Below are positions 23,248 to 32,450 of a stretch of DNA of 64,000 nucleotides, in pieces. The notes under the pieces are model-generated. The model was not told where the DNA came from, did not search any database, and saw only the letters and a program-made list of their open reading frames with translations. Location: the NCBI GenBank assembly GCA_002989075.1, contig PSQN01000008.1:1-64000 (forward strand). Direction: 5' to 3'. Both the position numbers and the translations under genes were made by a program. Source of the DNA: Arthonia radiata (Eukaryota; Ascomycota; Arthoniomycetes; Arthoniales; Arthoniaceae). The first letter of the stretch is position 1. Each line of letters begins with the position of its first letter.

Positions 23248-23380
23248 TAGAGCGCCCGCGAGGAGACTTGCGGTGGGTTCAAGCCAGCATAGAGATGGTT
23301 TAGACCTTAGACGATTTAGACCTTGAATGTGTCTGTGAAGCACCACGAGCTGCATTTTGAAGATATAATAAGATTTCACG

Positions 23381-23400
23381 CTCACTCACTCACTCACTCA
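23381..23400. repeat. Microsatellite (CTCA)5
   Basis: Five exact tandem CTCA units in the 3' flank of the small gene. Confidence 0.9.
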
Positions 23401-23751
23401 TGCTACGCTCTCAACATCCGTACAGTTCTGATCGTCCGAGCCACCCCGATGCGGCTTCTGCTGCAGGCTTTCTGCGGTAGCATCCTCGACAACCTTCTTG
23501 TTTCAGCTTCTCCTCCGGTACATCTGTAGTAAACCTGATCTGCACGTTTGGCGCCCAATCTTGATGGATTTTAAGGTGATAATAGCGGAACTTCCATAGT
23601 GGCTTGTCTGTGGATGCTGATAGGAATGTGTATTTGCTACAAATCTTGTTGATGTGTTCAAGCTACTCAGCGTGCTGAGACCGAGTAAGTTCCCCACAAC
23701 ATGCGCACCTCAGGATGGTGATGTAGAGCACATTTGACAGACGTCCATTTA

Positions 23752-24045
23752 CTACCGCAAAGTCCGCCAGCGAAGAGCTTTCGTGATCGTACCAAAAGCC
23801 TGCAGCGCAGCGCTCCTTCGGTGGGCAGGCGGAGCCACCCAATTGTCGCCAATATGATCTTCATGAAACACAATGATTTTAAGCTTGCCCACTTCGTGAA
23901 GAAAATCCCGTTTGCTCTCCGCCAAGAACAGCACCATCACAGGAGGGTTGCCATCCTTGGAAGCATGCTCGGCCGCGCTCGGCCTGTGGAAACCCCCTGC
24001 TCTGGCATGCGATGCAGTGCCATCCTCTGAATTTCCGTGACGGTC
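23752..24045 (-). other. Possible coding segment, possibly a second exon of the gene at 24119-24475
   Basis: A minus-strand frame open for about 97 codons after a TAG at about 24046, ending at 23752. It reads VMVLFLAESKRDFLHEV then KLKIIVFHEDHIGDNW, which looks coding. It follows the 118-residue frame on the same strand by about 75 bp. I could not find a donor/acceptor pair with matching phase, so the joining is unproven. The alternative is a separate short gene or a chance frame. Confidence 0.3.
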
Positions 24046-24118
24046 TTTCTATCGTTCACACTCCTCAATCCAAACCCATTTATCAGCAGGAAAACGTCTA
24101 GGTGATGTGAGCTGGCTT

Positions 24119-24475
24119 TCAGGCTCTCGATCGGGAGACCACAAGGTCGAGGACCTTGACGTACTGATAGAAGAGGAATTTATACTTCTTTTTTGCCTCT
24201 CTTCTTACTATTTCGGCTACTCCACTCCCGCTATCAATGTGTTCCCCGTCGTCCTCTCCATGATCGTTGACGTATTCATGATAGCTTTCCTTGAGCCACC
24301 TGTCCACTCGCTCTTCGCCGCCAAAGATTGTGCTTATCTTTTGCCTGGACCATGAGTTGCAGGCGACGTGGATACGATGATTCAAAGGCAAGCCATCCAT
24401 CTTTATGAGAAGCTCATGCTCATACAGATCCGGTGCTATCCATGGCTCGGTGTGGTCTTTGTGGGAGTGCTCCAT
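24119..24475 (-). CDS. Orphan protein, 118 residues (paralogue of the segment at 25799-26059)
   Basis: ATG at 24475 and stop at 24119, no intron needed. The product is mixed alpha/beta-like: HELLIKMDGLPLNHRIHVAC, then WSRQKISTIFGGEERVDRWL, an acidic stretch, and a Lys-rich helix near the end. I recognise no domain. Its reality is supported by a diverged relative about 1.7 kb away on the same strand that shares the order M-x-G-x-P, a VAC box, WS, IF-x-G and D-x-WL-x-E. It may continue into the open segment at 23752-24045. Confidence 0.5.
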   Translation of the reverse strand: MEHSHKDHTEPWIAPDLYEHELLIKMDGLPLNHRIHVACNSWSRQKISTIFGGEERVDRWLKESYHEYVNDHGEDDGEHIDSGSGVAEIVRREAKKKYKFLFYQYVKVLDLVVSRSRA

Positions 24476-25798
24476 ACGAACAAATGGGATTGACAGAATT
24501 CGCTATTAGTTGTCGCTTCCACAAGTAAGTGTGGGATAAAGCAACGAGGAGTGATGGTTCTGGGCAGAAGAATTTCCCCGGGTATAGCGTCAATGACAGG
24601 CTTTTGATCACAGGTCGGGGAGATTCAGTCGCGAGACGCAATTAGGTGGTATCTGGTTCTTACTCGAGACTGTCATCGTATGTCTTGGAATCGCAACACA
24701 TTGCACAGGTCTGTCTCATGACCTCGTATTTCAGATTCCTCACCCGAGCCGCATTGTGTTAAAGGGCGTATAGTGACAGCTCGCCTGTGAATCTGCAGAT
24801 GATGTCTACGACATGCTAAAAATGCATTCGCACGGCCCTTTGGGATGCATGCATCGAGAGCAGCCCGGCAGGTGATAGCATGTTATGTATACTCAACGAG
24901 TAATTCTTTACCTTGTCTCTATTTTGCTCGGCTCGGCTGTGCGGCAAGCTTACATCAGAAGAACACTATACGAGCACTTCCTGTCGGATATATGAGGGAC
25001 GTACACGCTACTGACAACTGCCGAAAAGCTGGCTGACAGGAAGATGCTGTTGTAATACTTGGTTGTGCCAGCCACAGTAAACGTGCCAAGGCTGATATGC
25101 GATATTACCATATACGGAAGTGTCTTGTTTTGGCAGCTGTATCACGTCCCGTCGTCTTGCTCTGATCCTCTCATACTCCCGCAAAGCTCTGCTGTGCTCT
25201 TACGTTTGAAACGTCCATCCTCTTATATTACAGACCGCTGATCTACTCCGAGGAAGCATCACCCGGGCGAAGCCCAGCCAGAAGCAGCTCGCTCAACAGA
25301 TCCCCATACAATAATACCACTCAATAACCGACCCATGGCATGGGCGCAGGCGAGATGGATATGAAGAGTCTACCTTGAGATGCAAACTTGGTGCTGGATG
25401 TGGTACAACGGACGAGCGTCTAGGGGAACACGATTGAATATCTAATACCCTTCCCGAATCCCCTTCGCGATACCGTGTTCGAACTATAAAATATCTTTTG
25501 AGACTGACGTCTTGATTTCGAAGAGCCAACTGTCATACACCGTGGCGGTCTCTGACAAGCTCATCGCATCTGGACAGCACCCCCATACTTCCTGCGGATG
25601 TAGTCTATCGTATCGCACGGGACTTTGGAATTGCCTTTCACCTCGCTTGCCTCATCTGCAGCTAGAAAAGCCACGACCTGTTTCTGATGGTCTTCGGCAG
25701 ATTCATCATCCGGATCTGGCCCATCGGAGCGTTTCGATGGGATGTATCTGTGGTCCTCACGCCAGAATTGGGAATTCTTGTGGTCGGTCCTTATGAAA
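24476..25798. other. Gene-poor interval, about 1.3 kb
   Basis: Mostly nothing recognised. On the minus strand, about 25826-25561 is an open, acidic, coding-looking stretch of 88 codons (SADFIRTDHKNSQFWRED near its start) just 3' of the interrupted paralogue, perhaps its former second exon. Confidence 0.35.
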
Positions 25799-26059
25799 TC
25801 AGCTGACCGAATCTTCTCCCACGCTACCTTTACGCACGTACTTACTTATAGTGATTGTATGTGGTAGCTCTCCACCATCTTCGCTGACCTTCTGATAGGT
25901 GAGGCGGTAGCATTCTGCCAGCCACTCGTCTAGCCCTGTCAGACCACAGAAAATCTCGTGAAGGCGATCTATAGACCATTACATGCAGGCGACGGTGATT
26001 AGATGGTCTGGCTGGCCACTCATTGTAACGCGTAGCTCGCGGTGGTGGCGGTGGCTCAT
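25799..26059 (-). pseudogene. Interrupted paralogue of the 24119-24475 gene
   Basis: Read from ATG 26059, the frame gives RELRVTMSGQPDHLITVACM, then a TAA at 25981-25979, then WSIDRLHEIFCGLTGLDEWL in the same frame, ending at a TGA (25801-25799). Both sides of the stop align with the intact 118-residue protein (M-x-G-x-P, VAC, WS, IF-x-G, D-x-WL). The stop therefore interrupts a once-coding gene. Divergence is high, so the duplication is not recent. Only 14 bp separates the TAA's GT from a following AG, too short for an intron to remove it. Confidence 0.5.
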
Positions 26060-27290
26060 CTTGAATAAACCAGTACAGCGAAACAATCGAAAGTCCACAG
26101 ACCTTACAGTAGCGGCTCACGGTTGGAGTAACCGATGGTACAATCAAGAGCCCTACTCTTCGACGACACTTTACAAACCTCGAGCAACGCCCATATCTGC
26201 CTCTCAATGCAGCACAAGCACAATCGATACTATGTAACAGACTCCCTATCAAGCCAGACTAGACTACCATTTCCTGCTACGCTTGTACGCCTCCTTCCAA
26301 AAACGAGTCAACACGTCTTCACGGAATCTGTTCTTCCTCGCTCATCGCGCCATCTGGAGTCAAGCGTACGGCTCGCTCAATTGTTCGATGGCAGTCTTGC
26401 GGCAGAGTCGACATCAACATTCATCACTTCTACTCCGTATTTCGCTCAAGATCACGCCCAGTCTCGACTGAATGTTCTACTCCGGACTGCCTCTAGAGCG
26501 GCCGCAATAGAAGCTCATGCTGTTGCTCTCCAGATATGATGTCCATGCCGAGTTGGTGTGACCATCTGGCCCCTATTGCATGCTTTCAACTAATGCGGAG
26601 AAGGCTCTGGTGGCCCCAACCGGCACCGCTTCAGTGGCCCCAACGTCTGACGCAATTGGGGCATAAGCTCCTGTGGTTCGTTACGTGAGCCGACACTCAC
26701 GGATCTGTCGACTTAAACCATTCTAAAATTTGCTACTCGGTCCCGCTCGAAGCGCCCGATCTCGTTTACACGATCTCGCTTACGCCGTTCCGTTTCCACT
26801 CTCTGCTGGGCTATCAATCGCTAGTCCTTCTGGTAAAGTAGCCTCAATCATTCGACGAACAAGACCACGTCTTGACAGTCTCGATGTCGTGGTCGGTCTT
26901 CGCCAGCACTGCAGACAATAGCCACCCTCAACCCATACAGAAAGATGTTTACGTGATAAGTTCAGTATTGTTATGATGGCAATAGACAAAGAGCACATGC
27001 AGAACTCGATGTAAGTCACATAATGAGTGCTAGCTTCCCGCACAGGGTATTGAAAAGAAATATGTAAGACTGCCAGACTGCAAGCTTGCGCTTTGGGGCG
27101 CAGAGCCTGTTGTATTGGAGCTGAGGCAGAAGCAAGATCAGAGCTGCACAAAACAAGCATACATCTCCCCGCCCCGTCGATAAGTATCACCGCTGCATCC
27201 GATACTACCCCTGAATTGATGGACCTGGCAAGCAGCCCTTGCATAATTCAAGCAATTTATCAGAGCAGGTTCGTCCGAGGCTGCTTAGCG
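26060..27290. other. Intergenic, about 1.2 kb, no supported gene
   Basis: Short frames on both strands (for example 26135-26539 plus, 27244-26780 minus) lack gene-like features. Minor repeats: TGGCCCCAAC twice near 26610-26645, and CGATCTCG(T/C)TTAC twice near 26757-26784. Confidence 0.4.
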
Positions 27291-27572
27291 CTACTTGACG
27301 CGGTTGAAATCCAGGCTCTGGTTAGCGTCATTGGCTGCGCGATTTTTGTTTCGCCTCTCCCTCGTCTCAGCATCGCCTTGGAAGTTCCTAAAAACCTCAC
27401 CCTTTCCTTTGCCTGACTTTTGCTTGCCTGACCCTTCAGGCATGACGGACTGTTCCCCTCCGTGCTCATCCTTCTTCGGGCTGGTGATTGGCTCGGTGGG
27501 AGCGTCGGTGGACTTCTTATGGACTGCTGATTTGACTTTGTCCTCAGTGGTGGTGATGCAACCTGGTGTCAT
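27291..27572 (-). CDS. Small hydrophilic orphan protein, 93 residues
   Basis: ATG 27572 in a good context (CCACC before the ATG), single exon. The product is Lys/Glu/Asp/Ser/Gly-rich, ends in an Arg/Asn-rich stretch (ETRERRNKNRAANDANQSL), has one Cys and no membrane segment. It is similar in style, though not in sequence, to the small gene at 23035: both are short, intron-less, highly charged and isolated. Not recognised; an intrinsically disordered, nucleic-acid- or stress-related role is speculative. Confidence 0.45.
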   Translation of the reverse strand: MTPGCITTTEDKVKSAVHKKSTDAPTEPITSPKKDEHGGEQSVMPEGSGKQKSGKGKGEVFRNFQGDAETRERRNKNRAANDANQSLDFNRVK

Positions 27573-28151
27573 GGTGGCTTGCTATGGGAGATGGTAAATA
27601 AGGAGAGCTGTAGTTCGCGAGGGTTGGCCCTGTACTATAATCGAGAGACCTTGTGTTTGTCTGTTGGGGGGAGAGTCTTCTTTGTCGGCGGGGAAGACAT
27701 TACTTCACTTATAGATGAAGGCATGCTAGTAAGTAGGTATAGTTGTCATCAGCAGACACAAGCCACGTCTCATGGACGTCTTCGATGCGCTGAGTATTGC
27801 GTGCGGGTCCATGCCACTTGATGGGGGATCGAGGAGCGAAGGGGTTGAAACAGACGCAAGGCTTTCAGGCAGCATGCAAACCGTTCCACAAGGCTTTTTG
27901 AAAGAGATCAAACACAGTCCATCAAGCGCAGCCAGCTGGCAACACGGGTAACCAGTCGCGCCCACTGCGCGAATCAAGACATCTTCACTATCCTTCGACA
28001 TTACGATCGAATACGTCAGTATTCTGGCAGTCGAATGCGGTTGTAACTACGTGTCTGACCAATCTCGATAGGATGGCCGGAGCAATCCCGCCGCAGGAGT
28101 TCGCCAGAGTACTGCTCAGTCGATGCACGCACATGTTTCACTCGTGTTGAC

Positions 28152-28244
28152 TATACTGCGCTCGGAAGATTCCCAGGAAGTGCGCTGGAATTGGAAAGAG
28201 GTCAGTAAGTCGGTCGCATTCGCAAGCTTTGACGTGCATTCCCC
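28152..28244. repeat. Degenerate direct repeat, unit 1
   Basis: Shares ACTGCGCTCGGAAGATTCCC and further blocks (GGTCAG-AAGTCGG, GCATTCG-AAGCTTT, GTGCATTCCC) with unit 2, about 214 bp downstream. Differences are mixed, mainly transitions. Confidence 0.8.
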
Positions 28245-28365
28245 TTCGAATACGGATAGCTGTCAGCCCTCAACGCCAACGCTGGCACGGGTGCGCCTGT
28301 AACAAATGCTTTAGCAAAACCCGCGTTGGGGCTGGGGCCAACAGCCATCCGTATGCAGCGAGTTA

Positions 28366-28457
28366 TACACTGCGCTCGGAAGATTCCCAGTGAGTGTGCC
28401 GGAACTGGCAAGGGGTCAGCAAGTCGGCGCATTCGAAAGCTTTACCGTGCATTCCCA
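28366..28457. repeat. Degenerate direct repeat, unit 2
   Basis: Partner of 28152-28244 in the same orientation. The 120 bp between the units does not repeat. Confidence 0.8.
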
Positions 28458-28974
28458 TGGAGTCATGCTCCTTGTTTTCGGTGCAGAACATATTTGAAGC
28501 GCATAGCGCGATTGAAAAAGGGCCCGGAAGTGCCGAAATTGGCAGCTAGGTCATGCCTCTCATCGTGCACGAAGAGCACTTTCATAGAATCTCTGAAGCT
28601 GAGAATCTTTGCAATGGCTCGGTCTTAGTTCCTATGTTCTTGACAAGCACAACGTTGTGCTAGGATCTGTTGGGGCGAGCCGGGCGTCAGAATCCTCGAA
28701 CGCGACAAATAGCGGCATCCTCTAAGACTAGCAGTCGTCCCAAGTCTCATTGCGGATCGATGGAGTAGCAGGAGTGTATGTTAGACTTTTCAAAACGAGG
28801 CATTACGAGGATGAACAGCTTCATATCATGTACAGTCGCGAACCCTTGCAGCCATACAGATTTACACACGTGCTGCGAATGCCGTCGTCAACTTCTTGCA
28901 CGAAGAGAGTTTCAAGGACCCGACAAAAAAGTTAGATGGAATGAAGCTGTGCTGTTGTGAGCCGGCAGGGCAGC

Positions 28975-30139
28975 TCATACTGTCCAGATGGCGACGCGGC
29001 CATCAACACCACTGGTACTGACTTTACGGACATTGCCGCCGCTGCCGTCGTACACGCGCACAGTACTGATGGTATTCTGGTGAACAGTCTTCAGCTTCGT
29101 GTCATCGCCAGAAGCAGACTTGCCTTTGAGGTCCATCTGACGGAACATGTTACGTGCAGACTCTTCCTGGATCTCTGCGGCAGCGGCCCCTTTCTTGCCT
29201 TCGAGCGAGCCGACGAGTGACCAGCCTTGCTCGTCGCCTTGTAGTCGAAAGACCTCGCAATCGTAACCCGCAGCAATGATCTCGTTCGGCTTGCTCCAAA
29301 TGAGACCGGCCAGTGGTAAGCATTGAAGCTGAACACTGACTACGGCACTCGGCGGCTGCTCGGGTGCGCTCGGGTAGACAACGGTCACACTGGCATCATG
29401 ACCAGCAAAGGCCAGAGCACCTCCATCGGGGCTAAAAGCCAGATCGTGGATCCAGCCAGCGGTGTTGTTGAGGTACTCACCACAAACGGTGTTGAAAGGC
29501 AAGCGCTCGCCCCACGCGCTGGGCTCTGGTCTCTCATCAATGCCCTTGATGAAGCTGCTGAACACTCTCGCGTGTCCATCGGTAGACCCTGCGGCTAGAA
29601 GAACGGAATTGGGGTGCCAGTCCACGCAGGTGACCGTTGATCGGATGGGCTTCTTGAGGTGCTTGGAAACCCACCAGTCATTGTCAGACTCGAAATAGCA
29701 GACGCTGACGAGCCTTGCGCCTGAGCCAACTGCAAATTTTGTCTCAGACGGCGACCATCGAACGCACGTAGCGGCTCGATTGATACGCAACAGTACGAGC
29801 GTTGGCTTGAAGCCGTTCGGCGTAGATTCCCAGACGTAAGCGTTGCGATCTACGCGAGCGTTAGGTATGCCTTACGATACGCCAAGAACGCGATGGATTT
29901 TGCAAGCTCGACTGACCTTGGGAGCATGTCACGATCCTGCCGCTTTTGGGCGCGATATCGATTCCTGTGACAAGCTTGTCGTGTCCCTTGAGCTCGTCGC
30001 TCAAGCTGAAGTTAGAGCCCTGTCGCTGGTAGAGCTGGATCACGTTGTCGCGTGCCACTGCTAGGGTTCCGCGGTCGGAAGAAAACGAATGGTCCGCGAT
30101 TGGATTGTGGAAGAGATGGTGTACCTCTGGGGTCGACAT
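28975..30139 (-). CDS. ARPC1: ARPC1, WD40 subunit of the Arp2/3 actin-nucleating complex
   Basis: Two exons: 30139-29917 and 29849-28975, with a 67-nt intron (GTCAGT donor, CGTAG acceptor), 365 residues, the usual ARPC1/Arc40 length. The N-terminus reads MSTPEVHHLFHNPIADHSF. Family landmarks are GHDKLVTGIDIAPKSGRIVT, DRNAYVWE across the exon junction, TCVRWSPSETKFAVGSGAR, CVDWHPNSVLLAAGSTDG and a final GVDGRVAIWTV. Seven WD repeats form the propeller. The long insert before the last blade (rich in Glu/Lys/Ser, about residues 290-330) is the arm found in ARPC1. Known role: cortical actin patches, endocytosis and branched actin in the cytoplasm. It shares a 292-bp divergent promoter with the snRNP gene at 30432. 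Confidence 0.92.
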
Positions 30140-30431
30140 GTTGCAGGACGCTCGATGGATGCTTCGCAATAGGAGGAGCTCTCGACTATTGCGCGCTATT
30201 CTCAGTGCTGAAGCAAAACACACTGTATGTAGGTGCCTCTAGTGATCCAAAAGAACTGAAAGCGCCAAGACGTACCTGTTATGAATATCGTGGCAGCGCA
30301 TATCAGCCTTTCACTCTTCGCTTCATCCTCCGCACCATAGAATTTCAATTTGCGCCACAAAGCTACATCGCTCGTTTTCTCAACTCGAACCTCGCCAATA
30401 ACATGAGAGCTAGCATTGATCATCCCTTACA
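30140..30431. promoter_or_regulatory. Shared divergent promoter of ARPC1 and the snRNP gene
   Basis: 292 bp separate the two start codons, which point away from each other. No clear TATA box was found. Confidence 0.5.
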
Positions 30432-31096
30432 ATGAGTACAAACGGCATTCCACCAAAACCTCAGCACCCGATCGCTGCAAAGCACACGGCTCCACCAAAT
30501 CAAACACTCTACATTAGCAACCTCAATGAGAAGGTCTCCAAGCCAGATATCAAGCGAGCATTATATACGCTCTTCTCAACGCATGGACACATCCTGGATA
30601 TCGTCGCGCTCAAGACCCTGAAAATGCGCGGCCAAGCGCATGTCGTCTTCAAAGACGTGCAAAGCAGTACTCAGGCGATGCAGGCTCTGCAAGGCTTCGG
30701 ATTTTTGGGCAAAGAGCTGGTGAGTCAATCTCCCGCCTGCCAACACTGTCATTGGCAAACCTCGCTCACAATGCGCCGAAGAGAATCTCATATGGCAAAG
30801 GCAGATCAGATATCATTTCGAAGCTTGACGGATCCGTGAAAGGTCCCGAACCATCCAAGCCAGGACCGCCTGCAAACGGACAACCGAAACCACCAAACTC
30901 GCTACCGCCTTCGGGCGTCGTTGCAAGGCCCGCACCACCGACGATTGGCTCCCTGAGAGCGCCCAATGCGCCCGCATCAGATGGCTCAAAGAGTCCGCAA
31001 GGAACGAAGCGACCACGTCAAGAGGAGAGCGACGAGGACGAGGCCATGCAGGATGAAGATGATGGAGAAGCTATGGAGGTTTCAGATGAAGACTGA
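30432..31096 (+). CDS. U1A/U2B''-type snRNP RNA-binding protein with a single RRM
   Basis: Two exons: 30432-30719 and 30782-31096, with a 62-nt intron (GTGAGT donor), 200 residues. One RRM spans about residues 24-110: RNP2 is LYISNLN, the RNP1 region is MRGQAHVVF, and it ends in RISYGKGRSDIISKL, the signature of the U1A/U2B''/SNF family. Role: binding the U1 or U2 snRNA stem-loop in the nucleus during splicing. Most fungal and animal members have a second RRM at the C-terminus. Here the protein instead ends in a Pro-rich linker, a KRPRQEE basic patch and an acidic tail ending VSDED. I found no later exon encoding RRM2 downstream. Yeast Msl1 also has one RRM. Confidence 0.85.
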
Positions 31097-31392
31097 GCCG
31101 CGACGATGGACACGTGCTTCGCACACGAGACTGACCTGCACTGCCGCAAGAGCTCTGAGACTGGCCATATCGTTGATGCAAAAAGAGGGTTCGCCTGCAT
31201 ACAACACGCAAAAGCCTAATAGAAGAAGTTCGCTTGAAACCCATCACGTTGGAAATACCAGCTTGACAATCGCAAGCCCGGCACTTGAACACAGCTAGAT
31301 TAGGCACGTGAAGGTATAGTCGGTCTCTTGTACCCATCGGAACCTGCCTCTAATGAAAAGCCAGCCCACACTCTATACTCAGTGCTTCATCT

Positions 31393-32174
31393 TCAAGCGC
31401 TGTTGTTGAGATGTGCATGTGCAGTCACACTCAGGCCAGCGGAGTGGCCCACTATCCCCAGCCAAACGAGCATGTACTCGTACGCGCTTACACTCCTGCC
31501 TTGCATGATTTCCGACATAGCTTGTGCCGTATTGCAAGGATGAATAAACAATGCCGGCCGTCCATCTACGGGATGTTCCTTTTTCCCACTATCAGCGAAC
31601 GCCATTATTTACACCTCAGTGAGGGACGTACGCCGTACGACAAAGCCCCCACTACGCCAACCTCTGCGAGTTGATCCTGGAGCGACAATGGTACCAGCAA
31701 CTCCGTCACCTCATCAATACCCAAATAGCAACGTTGCGATCGATGCCAGGCGCGAAGATAGAGCACAGGTACCCTATACACTGGCGAGAGAACCGCATTG
31801 TACTCGATAGCGACGTTAAAGCTCGCCTGACTGTGGCCATTGAGCTCAGCCTGAGCAATGTCAATATCAGTCTTGCGTCATTCTTGTCCTACCCACTTCG
31901 TCGTCGTCTTTGTCTGCCTCATCTACCTCATCTTCTTCGTCACCGCTGGGTACTGGAGATTGACCTTTGCAGCTGGCAAGGTCCCTGTGGACTCGCAGGT
32001 ACGCCTGGGAAAGTTAGACGCTGTGGTAGAAGTTGTACTTGGCGACTGAACTATTCCGACGTCGGCCGCCGTAGGCAGAGTGTGCTCAGCGTCTTCCAGT
32101 ATTTTAGCTAGCTCTGCGCAACCGCTAGAGAACTCTTCGTCGCTGAGATGAGGAAAGGCGGCCACTTCTCTCAT
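31393..32174 (-). CDS. ATG10: ATG10, E2-like conjugating enzyme for ATG12
   Basis: Four exons on the minus strand: 32174-32052 (end uncertain, possibly 32061), 32004-31897, 31850-31632 and 31578-31393, about 211 residues. Exon 1 begins MREVAAFPHLSDEEF, the usual ATG10 N-terminus. Exon 2 starts AYLRV and is acidic (DEEDEVDEADKDDDE). Exon 3 carries EYNAVLSPVYRVPVLYL. Exon 4 carries PALFIHPCNTAQAM with the predicted catalytic Cys in the HPC motif, then YEYMLVWLGIVG. These are the ATG3/ATG10 family blocks in order. Function: transfers ATG12 to ATG5 in the cytosol, needed for autophagosome formation. Introns of 46-53 nt with CTGAT/CTAAC branches keep phase 0. The donor of intron 1 is weak (GTTCAG or GTCGGA). 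The gene is convergent with the snRNP gene and divergent from the kinase at 32451. Confidence 0.82.
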
Positions 32175-32450
32175 CTGCTTGAATTGGACGCTAGATGCCG
32201 TTTATCGCTGTACGCCTGATCACCTGCAAAATGTCGTGCTGCGCGACGCAAGATTACAGACGCGCTAGCCCCCAAAAAGGGTTTCGGAAGTGGTGGGTCA
32301 CGATCCGAGGTGCCAAGCAAAGTTGTCGATGGTAATCCATTGCAATTCATCCTCCTTGACGTTGAGCCGTCTGATCTTATTTCACTTCACCTCCAGTCTT
32401 TCATTCTTGCACCCTTTGTCTATCGAAGCACGCACCTGTATATCCTGTAT
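32175..32450. promoter_or_regulatory. Shared divergent promoter of ATG10 and the CHK2-type kinase
   Basis: 276 bp between opposed start codons. C/T-rich on the kinase side (about 32370-32420); no TATA box seen. Confidence 0.5.

Larger units (their letters stand above)
27573..28974. other. Intergenic, about 1.4 kb, with a degenerate direct repeat
   Basis: No supported gene. It contains the repeat pair annotated at 28152 and 28366. Confidence 0.4.

Noticed and set aside
25972-25985. GT...AG pair of 14 bp around the TAA in the interrupted paralogue
   Set aside because: Far too short to be an intron, so it cannot remove the stop.
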